Part shown: positions 16,966 through 24,755 of the stretch, piece by piece
Numbering within the stretch: position 1 is the first letter of the stretch
Layout: the number at the start of each line of letters is the position of its first letter
From: Candidatus Acidiferrales bacterium
Lineage (GTDB): Bacteria; Acidobacteriota; Terriglobia; Acidiferrales; UBA7541
DNA: 44,910 nt
Direction: 5' to 3'
Assembly: GCA_030037315.1 (NCBI GenBank)
Contig: JASHRM010000223.1
Span: forward strand, 1 to 44,910
Notes under the pieces: model-generated
Databases searched by the model: none
Seen by the model: only the letters and a program-made list of their open reading frames with translations
Told to the model about the DNA's origin: nothing
Program-made: the position numbers and the translations under genes

Positions 16966-17370
16966 ATGGGAAGCGCCGAGAGCCAGACGGAAGCGTTCGT
17001 GCGGAATTTTTTCGCGACGCTGAGCACGGGCGATTTGTCGCGGCTGCGTCCGCTGCTGCATGAGGATGCAAGCTGGACCGTGAATGCGTCTGGAATCGAC
17101 GGAGCAGGGCCGAAAAAGGGCCACAAAGCGATCCTCGACGATTTCCTGGGGCCGATTCGCGGGATCTTCGAGCCGGGTGATCCGAAAGTGGTGATTCAAC
17201 GGGTGATCGCGCAAGGCAATGTTGCAGTGGCGGAAGCCCGCGGATTGGGCCGGCTAAAGAATGGCAAGGAATACAACAACCGCTATGCTTTTGTTATCGA
17301 GGTGCGAGACGGCAAGGTTGCGGCGCTCACGGAGTATTTGGATACGGTGCATGTGAAGTCGCTGGGGTAG
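16966..17370 (+). CDS. NTF2-like/SnoaL-like domain protein
   Basis: 134 residues, three bases after the stop of the DUF4175-like gene, with GAGG upstream of ATG 16966. The pattern matches a cone-shaped NTF2-like fold: an N-terminal helix (TEAFVRNFFATLSTGDLSRLRPLLHEDASWTV), a middle strand region (NVAVAEARGLGRLKNGKEYNNRYAFVIEVRDGKV) and the closing LTEYLDTVHV. Such proteins are small ligand-binding or isomerase/hydrolase-like domains, often of unknown substrate; a related family is annotated as ketosteroid isomerase-like. There is no signal peptide, so it is cytoplasmic. Being last in the operon, it may be an accessory or merely co-transcribed. Confidence 0.85.
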   Translation: MGSAESQTEAFVRNFFATLSTGDLSRLRPLLHEDASWTVNASGIDGAGPKKGHKAILDDFLGPIRGIFEPGDPKVVIQRVIAQGNVAVAEARGLGRLKNGKEYNNRYAFVIEVRDGKVAALTEYLDTVHVKSLG

Positions 17371-17393
17371 AACGCCGAACCGCGCGGGCGGTG

Positions 17394-17472
17394 AAGAGAG
17401 ATTCTTCGACCGCGCGTCCCGATTCGCCTGCGGCGAAGGTGAGAACGTGCGGACGCTCCGCTCAGAATGACA
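17394..17472 (+). repeat. Dispersed intergenic repeat, copy C
   Basis: It begins 'AGAGAGATTCTTCGAC' and ends 'CGCTCAGAATGACATT', with a GC-rich variable middle. It lies in the gap between two convergent genes (NTF2-like + and the 68-aa gene -), where a bidirectional terminator would be expected. Confidence 0.75.
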
Positions 17473-17494
17473 TTCCTACTGTTGTTTGCTTCGA

Positions 17495-17701
17495 CTATTT
17501 TCGGAATAAAAACGTCAGCAGGAAAAAGAACAGGCGAAAATTCAGGAGCTTGAGGGCGTTGCGCGCTTCCCGAGGCGTCAGCTTCGCCGTCATCGGCATT
17601 GAGCCGAACACTTTGCCCTTCATCACGAGCTTGTTTCCCTCGCGCTCGAACGCGGTGACCTGCATCAGCTCGTTATTATCCGGACCGAAGAGTTTCATCA
17701 T
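17495..17701 (-). CDS. Small conserved-looking protein coupled to the FAD oxidoreductase
   Basis: 68 residues: MMKLFGPDNNELMQVTAFERE...GKVFGSMPMTAKLTPREARNALKLLNFRLFFFLLTFLFRK. The start ATG at 17701 overlaps the stop of the upstream FAD-dependent oxidoreductase by 4 bp (a second ATG follows at 17698). The protein has a short beta-like N-terminal half, a helix (TPREARNALKLL) and a strongly hydrophobic, Phe-rich C-terminal tail that may touch or insert into the membrane. I recall similar small proteins beside phytoene-dehydrogenase-like genes, but know no function. The tight coupling suggests it acts with the oxidoreductase, perhaps as a membrane tether. Confidence 0.65.
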   Translation of the reverse strand: MMKLFGPDNNELMQVTAFEREGNKLVMKGKVFGSMPMTAKLTPREARNALKLLNFRLFFFLLTFLFRK

Positions 17702-19281
17702 CGCTGTTGGCCGATTTTATCGAAATTGATTTTTAGATCTTCGCACATCTTCATGGCCGTCGCGCGTCCCGCGCCGAAAACACCTCCGCCGGGATGTTGG
17801 AATGGGCCGACGAGATAAAGGCGATCGGCGCCGGGAACGGTGTTTTGTCCCAGGTCCGGCGTGGGGCGATGCGAGCCAGTTTGGTAGAGATAGGGCGCGA
17901 CGCCGTGCAGATCACCCTTCTGGAAGCTATCGGACGCGCGCTCGATATCGACCGGGCTGTCGCAAACATATTCGATGATGTTTTCCGGGGTGATGTTTTC
18001 AACGTAGGTCTGCAGGCGCGAAAGCATGAGCTGCGCAAAATTGTCTTTTGCCTTGTCCCAATGCTTCGGGCCGCCGTGGGGATGGGAATAGGGAACGTAA
18101 TCCCAAACGTGCAGCGTGGCTTTGCCGGCCGGACACCGCGTGGTATCGAACGTCGAGGGACAGGAGAGTCCGAGCATGGAAGTTTCGGGCATGCGGCCGT
18201 ACCGCAGCGAGTCGAAAAATTTTCGTACGGTCTCCATGCTCATCGGCATCAGATCGGTGAAATAGGCTTTGCTCGCATGCGGGCCGGCTTTGAAGCGGAT
18301 CGGCTCATTCAGCGCGGCGTGCACCGTAAAACAGGAATTGGCGGACACCTCGACGCGTTCGGCGGCGCGCGTAACGTCCGGGTTTAGGCCGGAAACGTAT
18401 TTACCCAGAAAATGCGGATGAATCGCGCCGATCACAGCATCTTTGGCGGCATATTCCGTACCGTCCTGCGTGCGAACGCCGACGGCGCGGCCATTTTTCA
18501 TCAGAACTTGCGCGACATACGAATTATTCAGCACCTTGCCGCCCTGCGCTTCAATGCAGCGAATCAATGCCGCGGTAAGCGAGCCGCTGCCTCCGACGGC
18601 GACGCCGATGCCGTATTGCTCCATGAATCCGAGAAACACGAAAATCCCGATGCCTGTGCCCTTTTCCTCAGGCCCGGTGAGATTTTCCGAAACCATGCGC
18701 GTGAAAAACATGCGCACCTGCTCGTTTTCGAAATTTTCTACAATGATGTCGTAGGGACTTTTTTGCATCAGCGCGAACATTTCGCGCCCCTCGGCGCTCT
18801 GATCGAGCATCGCAAACATCGCGCCGAGCGGAATCGGCGGCGTATAAAGCGACGCGGAAAGCATCGGCAGATACTGCATCGATTTTTCGGCAAATTTCAG
18901 GAAGGAATCGGCGTCCTTCTTCGAGAATTTGGCGATTTCCCGGTAGGTCTTGTTGCGATCGCGATGAAGGCCGATGGTCGAGCCATCCTCGAACACGCAC
19001 ATGAAGGGCGTCTCGGGGTAGATGTATTTCAGGCCATAGCGCGAGAGGAGCTTCAGCTCGTCATTTTTGATCAGGGGATTCGCCTGGATGAAAATATGGC
19101 CGGTGCTGAAGCGGTCGTGGAGAAAATCCGGGCCGGTAAGTTTCGCGGTGACAACGCCACCGCCGAACCATTCGTTGCGCTCGAGAACAACGACGCTTTT
19201 GCCCGCGGCGGCGAGATAGGCGGCCGCAATGAGTCCGTTGTGGCCCGATCCGATGGTCACAATATCGAAGCTATTCGCCAT
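17698..19281 (-). CDS. FAD-dependent phytoene-dehydrogenase-like (CrtI/CrtO-type) oxidoreductase
   Basis: 527 residues. The start is ATG 19281, preceded by GGAGGAGAAA, a strong ribosome site; the track's start at 19332 adds 17 residues upstream of it. The N-terminus MANSFDIVTIGSGHNGLIAAAYLAAAGKSVVVLER is a dinucleotide-binding fold (GxGxxG with Glu at the strand end), followed by GGGVVTAKLTGPDF. The C-terminus GADRLYLVGPFQHPGGGVFGAGRATA is the matching FAD-binding motif of the carotenoid desaturase/ketolase superfamily, also seen in PYROXD2-like enzymes. The substrate cannot be read from sequence; no carotenoid gene is nearby, so a carotenoid role is not supported. It is divergent from the lactonase-like gene at 19453 and coupled to the 68-aa gene. 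Confidence 0.88.
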   Translation of the reverse strand: MANSFDIVTIGSGHNGLIAAAYLAAAGKSVVVLERNEWFGGGVVTAKLTGPDFLHDRFSTGHIFIQANPLIKNDELKLLSRYGLKYIYPETPFMCVFEDGSTIGLHRDRNKTYREIAKFSKKDADSFLKFAEKSMQYLPMLSASLYTPPIPLGAMFAMLDQSAEGREMFALMQKSPYDIIVENFENEQVRMFFTRMVSENLTGPEEKGTGIGIFVFLGFMEQYGIGVAVGGSGSLTAALIRCIEAQGGKVLNNSYVAQVLMKNGRAVGVRTQDGTEYAAKDAVIGAIHPHFLGKYVSGLNPDVTRAAERVEVSANSCFTVHAALNEPIRFKAGPHASKAYFTDLMPMSMETVRKFFDSLRYGRMPETSMLGLSCPSTFDTTRCPAGKATLHVWDYVPYSHPHGGPKHWDKAKDNFAQLMLSRLQTYVENITPENIIEYVCDSPVDIERASDSFQKGDLHGVAPYLYQTGSHRPTPDLGQNTVPGADRLYLVGPFQHPGGGVFGAGRATAMKMCEDLKINFDKIGQQR

Positions 19282-19452
19282 TTTCTCCTCCGTGGCCGCG
19301 ATTGCAATTGGCAAGGCAGGGCAGATTGTCACAATCCTGGAATGCGGTCAAATGGCGGCAGGGCGAAGCTGTTTACATAATTCGCGCGTAGTGATATGAA
19401 CCGCTGCCTAAGCGCACGATAGTCCGGAAAACCTTCCCCGCAGGAGCGGACG

Positions 19453-20328
19453 ATGAAGATTCGCGAGATTGTTTCTCGTTGGTCGGGCTTTGCAATTCTG
19501 CTGGTGCTTTCCGTAATTGCGTGCGCGGCCATCGTGGCGCAGCAACATAAGGCGCAGCCGCCGAAAACGCTGCGGCTTTATGTTTTCGATTGCGGCGTGA
19601 TCGAAGGGCTCGATCCCGGACTTTTCAGCTTCAAGAAAGAGGAGTTGGCCACAACGGAACTGGCGGTTCCCTGCTTTCTGATCGCGCATCCGAAGGGCAC
19701 GCTGATGTGGGACGTGGGCTGCGTCCCGGATACCGCGTTCGCGAGCGATAGCGGGGAGACAAAACAGGGAGTGTGCACCGCTTACAGAACGCTGAAATCG
19801 CAGCTCGCGGAAATCGGCTACGCGCCAACGGATATTACTTATCTTGGGCTTTCGCACTATCACGGCGATCACGTTGCCAACTCAAACGAGTTTGCGACGG
19901 CAACGTGGCTGGTGCGGCCGATCGAGCGCGATGCGATGTTTGCGGATAAGCCGCCCGCGCTCGTTGACCCAAAAAATTACGACCTGCTGAAGAACAGCAA
20001 GACAGTTTTGCTCACCACCGACGAGTACGACGTTTTCGGCGACGGCAAAGTGATCATCAAATCTGCGCCGGGGCATACTCCGGGACATCAGGTGCTGATC
20101 CTGAAGCTCGCCAAGACGGGCAACGTGATGCTCGCGGGCGATCTCTATCACTATCCTGAAGAGCGCAGACTGAATCGCGTGCCCACGTTTGAATACAACA
20201 AGGACGAGTCGCTGGCGAGCCGCGCGATGATCGAAGAGTACGTAAAGAATACGAATACGCAGCTGTGGATCGAGCACGATTACGCGGCGAACAGCAAGCT
20301 GAAGAAAGCGCCGAAGTATTACGATTAG
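19453..20328 (+). CDS. Metallo-beta-lactamase-fold hydrolase, N-acyl homoserine lactonase-like, membrane-anchored or exported
   Basis: 291 residues from ATG 19453, with AGGAG several bases upstream. A hydrophobic N-terminal helix (FAILLVLSVIACAAIVA) indicates export or anchoring. The dinuclear zinc site is complete: SHYHGDH (HxHxDH), then APGHTPGHQ (third metal His), LAGDLYH (bridging Asp) and a final IEHD. The region VFDCGVIEG and the overall length match the AHL-lactonase branch, which opens lactone rings of acyl-homoserine lactones, though many members act on other esters or lactones. The gene is divergent from the FAD oxidoreductase and convergent with the dehydratase-like gene. The substrate is undetermined. 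Confidence 0.87.
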   Translation: MKIREIVSRWSGFAILLVLSVIACAAIVAQQHKAQPPKTLRLYVFDCGVIEGLDPGLFSFKKEELATTELAVPCFLIAHPKGTLMWDVGCVPDTAFASDSGETKQGVCTAYRTLKSQLAEIGYAPTDITYLGLSHYHGDHVANSNEFATATWLVRPIERDAMFADKPPALVDPKNYDLLKNSKTVLLTTDEYDVFGDGKVIIKSAPGHTPGHQVLILKLAKTGNVMLAGDLYHYPEERRLNRVPTFEYNKDESLASRAMIEEYVKNTNTQLWIEHDYAANSKLKKAPKYYD

Positions 20329-20366
20329 CGCAAAGGGCGCACTCCTTGTGCGACTGCCGTGCGAAA

Positions 20367-20382
20367 CAGAGATTCTTCGACT
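20367..20382 (+). repeat. Dispersed intergenic repeat, half copy D
   Basis: 'CAGAGATTCTTCGACT' is the left end of the repeat family. It abuts the stop codon (20381-20383) of the minus-strand dehydratase-like gene, and the right end is missing. It lies in the convergent junction with the lactonase-like gene, beside a small hairpin (CGCAC/GTGCG at 20338-20352). Confidence 0.55.
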
Positions 20383-21307
20383 ACGCGCACACCTTAGGCC
20401 GCAATTCGGCTGTGCCTGCGCTCGCGAGGCCGCCCGTAGAATTTTTCGCCCACAACGAAACAGTTTTGCCTCCGTTTTCCGGCTTTCCGCAAACTGAAAA
20501 CGCAGCGGTATCGAACAGCGGGCTTATCGCGCGAAAGGAAAACTTTGCGACGTTGGCTTCAGGCAGGTTTCGGCGCAGCAAGTCCAGCAAAAGCGTGGCG
20601 ATCAACGGCCCATGTACGACCAAGCCGGGATAGCCTTCGACTTCGGTGGCGAAGCGGCGGTCGTAGTGAATCCGGTGGCCATTGAATGTGAGCGCGGAGT
20701 AGCGAAAAAGCAGAACGTCGTCGGGATGTATGACGCGCTGCCAAGCGTGATCTGATGGCGCCACTTCTACCGGCGCTGTTGCCGCGCCCGGCTTCGCGAG
20801 CTCGCGATAAACGATATCCTGGTCCTCGACAATCGCGATTCCCTTTTCATTTGAAATTTCGTGCCGGGCGATCACGAATACGAGCGGACCTGTGCGGCCC
20901 TCTTTGTATTTGATGTCGATGATACGCGACGTGCGCATGATGGCTTGCCCCACGCGGAGCGGCTCGCGAAATTCAAAGCGGCTGCCCGCCCACATGCGTC
21001 GCGGCAACGATATAGGAGGCCAAAAAGTTCCGCGCTGCGCGATGCCGTCCGAGCCGAGGTCCGATTGCTTTTGCGCCGGCAGAAAATAGAGCCAGTGCCA
21101 GAGCGGCGGAACCGGATCGCCATGGCGTGGCGGAGGGGCATCAATATCCAGCGTCGCGGCTAGTGCGATGAGCGGCCGGATGGCGACTTCATCCGACACC
21201 ATTTCGGATCGGCCGATCCACTTTTGCAAATCTTGAATCTCGGCAGTGTCCAATGCGTGCTCTCTCCACGCCGTTTTTGTACTTCCCACGAGCGTAAGTC
21301 GAAACAT
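20381..21307 (-). CDS. MaoC/HTD2-type acyl-CoA dehydratase (mesaconyl-C4-CoA hydratase-like)
   Basis: About 308 residues from ATG 21307; a TTG at 21253 preceded by GGAGAG would give MDTAEIQDLQKWIG and 290 residues, also plausible. The track's 21535 start runs through the divergent MFS gene and is rejected. The N-terminal half has LIALAATLDIDAPPPRHGDPVPPLWHWLYFLP, typical of FAS1-like dehydratase domains. The C-terminal half has the hot-dog catalytic segment FRYSALTFNGHRIHYD followed by YPGLVVHGPLIATLLL. Family members hydrate or dehydrate enoyl-CoA esters, including mesaconyl-C4-CoA and 3-methylfumaryl-CoA. The product would be cytoplasmic. It is divergent from an MFS carrier, with a possible shared control region (21308-21373). 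The exact substrate is inference. Confidence 0.82.
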   Translation of the reverse strand: MFRLTLVGSTKTAWREHALDTAEIQDLQKWIGRSEMVSDEVAIRPLIALAATLDIDAPPPRHGDPVPPLWHWLYFLPAQKQSDLGSDGIAQRGTFWPPISLPRRMWAGSRFEFREPLRVGQAIMRTSRIIDIKYKEGRTGPLVFVIARHEISNEKGIAIVEDQDIVYRELAKPGAATAPVEVAPSDHAWQRVIHPDDVLLFRYSALTFNGHRIHYDRRFATEVEGYPGLVVHGPLIATLLLDLLRRNLPEANVAKFSFRAISPLFDTAAFSVCGKPENGGKTVSLWAKNSTGGLASAGTAELRPKVCA

Positions 21308-21373
21308 TACCACGCTTCTGCCGCGTTCGAAGGCGCGTGATACACTGCGCCAGCTTCGCGCAGACGTAAAACA

Positions 21374-22624
21374 ATGGCCGATTCCGCCGCAGCCTCCAAC
21401 GAAATCGCGGGCAACGCTTCGCCGACTGTGACCGGCTGGCGCATGTGGGTTCCGGTCAGCGTCATGATGAGCTGCTCGTGCCTTTCGTATATTGACCGGC
21501 AGGCGCTGGCGGTGATCTCGCCGATGATCCTGCACGATACGGGATTGAGCGCGGCGGGCTACGCGGAAGCCGTGGCGATTTTCTCAATCGTTTATTGCTT
21601 GGCGAACCCGCTGTGGGGCTCGCTGCTCGATTATGTAGGACTGCGAAAAGGAATGTTGATCGCGGTTGGGATTTGGACGGTGGCGAGCGCCTCGCATGCA
21701 TGGGTGGCGGGATTCTTGGGTTTCGCGGCGGCGCGTGCAATGCTAGCTTTCGGCGAGGGCGCCACGTTTCCCGGCGGCTTGCGCGCGGCGATTGATTCCT
21801 TGCCAACGATGAAGCAGTCGCGTGGGCTCGGTATCTCCTACAGCGGTGCGGCTGTCGGCGCGATTGTGGCGCCACTGATCATCACGCCGATTGCGTTGCG
21901 CTACGGATGGCGCAGCGCGTTCTGGTTTACCGGCGCACTGGGATTCATGTGGCTCGGCGTGTGGTGGCTCATCGCGCGACCTCCACTTGTCAGACCTGTG
22001 GTGCGTCGGAATTTGAAATTCAGGTGGCCGAATGTTGTGGAGCGGCGATTCTGGCTGCTCGTTTTTGGGATGGGTTTGGGCGGAGTGGCGATTGGACTGA
22101 CGCTGTACCTGTGTCCGCTTTACCTGAATCAGGCGCTCGGCATGACGCAAGCGGAGCTCGGCGAAATTCTGTGGATTCCTGCGCTGGTCTATCAATGCGG
22201 TTACTACTTTTGGGGCTGGATCGCCGATCGCTACGTTCGCGATAATCCGCGCCCGGTCTGGATTTACGTGCTGATGACCGCGCTGGCGTGGATTTCGTCC
22301 GCGATCACGGCGACGCATTCGCGCGCGATCGCGATTGCGCTGTTTTCCTGGGGAATGTTCGTGGGCGTTGGGTTCGTCGTTACATCGCTGCATCTGAGCG
22401 TGCGTGCGTATCCGAAAAGCGAGACCGGAATGGTATCCGGAATTGGATCGGGCGCGTGGTCGGCGGTGGTCGCGATTCTGCTTATCGCTTATGCCGAGTG
22501 GATCAATCGGGGTCGATGGACGTACATTTTTGTTTCGCTCAGCTTGGTGCCGGCGCTCGGCACGGCCCTGTGGTGGTGGATTGGAAGAAATGGCGCGACG
22601 GCTGCACGCGAATCCGCAATGTGA
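21374..22624 (+). CDS. MFS transporter, organic-anion (ACS/hexuronate) type
   Basis: 416 residues from ATG 21374 with about 12 hydrophobic segments. The first helix carries SYIDRQALAVISPMI, characteristic of the anion:cation symporter branch (hexuronate, galactonate, tartrate and phthalate carriers). Other signs are the loop LWGSLLDYVGLRKGMLIA (a motif-A variant of GxLaDrxGrkk) and FGEGATFPGGLRAAIDSLP. It probably imports a small organic acid by proton symport across the inner membrane. It is divergent from the dehydratase-like gene and convergent with the aldehyde dehydrogenase, suggesting supply of a substrate to the surrounding catabolic enzymes. Substrate not determinable here. Confidence 0.88.
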   Translation: MADSAAASNEIAGNASPTVTGWRMWVPVSVMMSCSCLSYIDRQALAVISPMILHDTGLSAAGYAEAVAIFSIVYCLANPLWGSLLDYVGLRKGMLIAVGIWTVASASHAWVAGFLGFAAARAMLAFGEGATFPGGLRAAIDSLPTMKQSRGLGISYSGAAVGAIVAPLIITPIALRYGWRSAFWFTGALGFMWLGVWWLIARPPLVRPVVRRNLKFRWPNVVERRFWLLVFGMGLGGVAIGLTLYLCPLYLNQALGMTQAELGEILWIPALVYQCGYYFWGWIADRYVRDNPRPVWIYVLMTALAWISSAITATHSRAIAIALFSWGMFVGVGFVVTSLHLSVRAYPKSETGMVSGIGSGAWSAVVAILLIAYAEWINRGRWTYIFVSLSLVPALGTALWWWIGRNGATAARESAM

Positions 22625-22648
22625 TCTCCGGCATGTGACGAACGACTG

Positions 22649-22730
22649 AAGAGGGATCCTTCGATTCCATCGCGCGTAGCCGCTTCGCGGCTTGAGAAGC
22701 TTAGCGCGCGACTTCGCTCAGGATGACAAC
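22649..22730 (+). repeat. Dispersed intergenic repeat, copy E
   Basis: It begins 'AAGAGGGATCCTTCGATTCC' and ends 'CTTCGCTCAGGATGACAAC'. The middle contains GCCGCTTCGCGGC, a short hairpin, flanked by CGCGCG blocks. It fills the convergent gap between the MFS gene (+) and the aldehyde dehydrogenase gene (-). Confidence 0.78.
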
Positions 22731-22754
22731 AGCGGCAAGCCGCACTCCACGCGC

Positions 22755-24230
22755 TCAACGCATGACGAAGGGATTCGGTGCGCTGCCGGCAATGTCGATC
22801 CAGACGCTCTTCGTTTGCAGATATTCGCGAATCGCATCGATACCGGACTCGCGGCCGATACCGGAACGCTTGTATCCGCCGAATGGCGACATGTAGCTGA
22901 CCGCGCGATACGTATTGACCCAGACCGTGCCTGCTTCGAGCCGTTCAGCCATCATCAGCGCGCGGCGAATGCTCGTGGTCCAGACGCCCGCGGCGAGCCC
23001 ATAGACTGTGCCATTGGCGACGCGAATCGCTTCTTCCTCATCGTCGAACGGGATGATCGAGAGGACGGGGCCGAAAACCTCTTCTTGCGCAATGCGCATC
23101 TGCGGCTTGACGCCCGTGAAGATCGTCGGCTCGATGAACCATCCCGAGCCACATTCGGGACGACTCGCCGGACCGCCACCGAGACGGCAGACTGCGCCTT
23201 CCTCGTTTGCGATGCGGATATAATCAAGCACTTTTTGATATTGGGGCTGAGTGGTGATCGGGCCGACTTGCGTATTTGCGTCGAGCGGATTGCCCATGCG
23301 CGCCGTTTTTGCAAGCGCGAGCAGCTTTTCAACGAATTTGTCGTGGATCGAGCGATGGATCAACGCGCGCGAACCCGCGATGCAGGTTTGCCCCGTGGCG
23401 GCGAAGATTCCGGAGACGACGCCTTTAACGGCTTCGTCGATATCGGCATCGTCGAAAACGATGTTTGCGGATTTGCCGCCGAGTTCTAAGGTGATGCGCT
23501 TGATTCCCTTGGCCGCGAGCTGATACACATGCTCGCCGGTACGGTCGCCGCCTGTGAATGCCACTTTTGCGACGTCGCGGTGCGTGATGAGCGGCTCGCC
23601 GACTTCGTTGCCGTAACCGGTGATCACGTTCACGACGCCGGGCGGGAAGCCGGCACGTTCGAAGAGTTGCGCGAAAGCAAATGCGGATACGGATGAAAAT
23701 TCCGATGGTTTCCACACAACGGTATTTCCGGCCGCAAGCGCCGGAGCAAGTTTCCAAGTGGCGAGCAGCAGAGGAGAATTCCACGGAGTAATCGCCACCA
23801 CCACTCCCAGCGGCTCTTCGCGCGTGAAATTAAAGACGCCGGGCTTGTCGATCGGGATTACACGGCCTTCCACTTTGTCCGCCAGACCGCCAAAGTAGTG
23901 AAACCATTGCGGGACGTACTTCAACTGGCCACGCATTTCGGCGATCAGTTTTCCGTTATCGGTCGTTTCGATTTCGGCGAGCTTGTCGGCTTCAGCCGCG
24001 ACAAGTTCAGCGAATTTGCGGAGCAGATCGCCGCGCGCACTGGCTGTGAGTTTGCGCCAGGGGCCTTCGTAAGCTGCTTTGGCGGCGGCGACCGCTAGGT
24101 CGACGTCTTCTTTACCGCCGCGCGGCACGAGCGCCCAGGCCGCTCCCGTAAACGGATTCAGGGATTCGAACCACTCGCCGCCCGCGGGATCGACCCACTT
24201 GCCGGCGATCAGCATTTGATGTTTCTTCAT
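22755..24230 (-). CDS. Aldehyde dehydrogenase (NAD(P)+-dependent)
   Basis: 491 residues from ATG 24230 with GGTGG upstream; the track's GTG at 24245 adds five residues. It is a canonical ALDH: VVAITPWNSPLLLATWKLAPALAAGNTVVWKPSE (cofactor fold), ITLELGGKSANIVFDDADIDEAV (general-base Glu), FAATGQTCIAGSRALI (catalytic Cys) and EEVFGPVLSIIPFDDEEEAIRVAN. It would oxidise an aldehyde to its acid in the cytoplasm. It is the third gene of a minus-strand run after the reductase-like and carboxymuconolactone-decarboxylase-like genes, though repeat copy F separates it from them. Similarity to gamma-aminobutyraldehyde/betaine-type or hydroxymuconic-semialdehyde dehydrogenases is general; I do not assign a substrate. 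Confidence 0.93.
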   Translation of the reverse strand: MKKHQMLIAGKWVDPAGGEWFESLNPFTGAAWALVPRGGKEDVDLAVAAAKAAYEGPWRKLTASARGDLLRKFAELVAAEADKLAEIETTDNGKLIAEMRGQLKYVPQWFHYFGGLADKVEGRVIPIDKPGVFNFTREEPLGVVVAITPWNSPLLLATWKLAPALAAGNTVVWKPSEFSSVSAFAFAQLFERAGFPPGVVNVITGYGNEVGEPLITHRDVAKVAFTGGDRTGEHVYQLAAKGIKRITLELGGKSANIVFDDADIDEAVKGVVSGIFAATGQTCIAGSRALIHRSIHDKFVEKLLALAKTARMGNPLDANTQVGPITTQPQYQKVLDYIRIANEEGAVCRLGGGPASRPECGSGWFIEPTIFTGVKPQMRIAQEEVFGPVLSIIPFDDEEEAIRVANGTVYGLAAGVWTTSIRRALMMAERLEAGTVWVNTYRAVSYMSPFGGYKRSGIGRESGIDAIREYLQTKSVWIDIAGSAPNPFVMR

Positions 24231-24245
24231 TCGACCACCGTTCAC

Positions 24246-24310
24246 AAGAGAGATTCTTCGACTGCTTCGCAGTCAGAAGGAGCGCATCGCGCGATTTCGC
24301 TCATGATGAC
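24246..24310 (+). repeat. Dispersed intergenic repeat, copy F
   Basis: 'AAGAGAGATTCTTCGACTGC' to 'TTTCGCTCATGATGAC'. The middle starts with ACTGCTTCGCAGT, a perfect 5-bp hairpin. Unlike copies B to E it lies between two genes of the same (minus) strand, where it could reduce read-through into the aldehyde dehydrogenase gene. Confidence 0.75.
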
Positions 24311-24347
24311 GACCCGACGTTTATCGTCGACGTGGAACGAACCCTCG

Positions 24348-24734
24348 TCAGCTTTTAGCGGCTTTCATTTCCGCGAAAACTTCACGCGCGATGCGGAACG
24401 AATCGACCGCTGCCGGCACACCACAGTAAATCGCCACTTGCAGCAGCACTTCGCGTATCTCAACCATCGAGACGCCATTGGCAAGCGCACCCTTGATGTG
24501 CGACTTCAATTCATGCGGACGATTGAGCGCGCTAATCATCGCAAGGTTCAGCATGCTGCGCGTTTTGCGCGGCAGCTCCTCGCGTCCCCACACAGCGCCC
24601 CAACAATATTCAGTGACCAGCTCCTGCAATGGCATGTTGAATTCATCGGCCGTATCGAATGCCTTGTCGACGTAATCTTTGCCCAGCACTGCGCTGCGAA
24701 TTTCACGTCCTCGATCAAACGTCTTCTTATCCAT
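24348..24734 (-). CDS. Carboxymuconolactone decarboxylase family protein
   Basis: 128 residues, the usual single-domain length. The pattern FDRGREIRSAVLGKDYVDKAF, LQELVTEYCWGAVWGREELPRKTRSMLNLAMISAL, ELKSHIKGALANGVSMVEIREVLLQVAIYCGVPAA is typical of the PcaC/CMD family. PcaC decarboxylates gamma-carboxymuconolactone in the beta-ketoadipate pathway, but many homologues have other or unknown roles, including AhpD-type redox proteins; no CxxC pair is present, so an AhpD role is unlikely. It follows the reductase-like gene by 21 bp and is probably co-transcribed with it. Confidence 0.88.
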   Translation of the reverse strand: MDKKTFDRGREIRSAVLGKDYVDKAFDTADEFNMPLQELVTEYCWGAVWGREELPRKTRSMLNLAMISALNRPHELKSHIKGALANGVSMVEIREVLLQVAIYCGVPAAVDSFRIAREVFAEMKAAKS

Positions 24735-24755
24735 TCAAAGTCCTCTCTTTTGGAA

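Noticed and set aside
17698-19281. Carotenoid biosynthesis gene
   Set aside because: FAD motifs are shared by many oxidoreductases and no phytoene synthase or other carotenoid gene is in the window.
18412-19380. 322-codon plus-strand ORF over the FAD oxidoreductase
   Set aside because: It is the complement of a gene with intact FAD motifs and a strong ribosome site, and its translation has no recognisable domain.
21308-21535. N-terminal extension of the MaoC-type gene to 21535
   Set aside because: It would overlap the divergent MFS gene, and the added residues (RRDHRQRLPVNIRKARAAHH) look noncoding.
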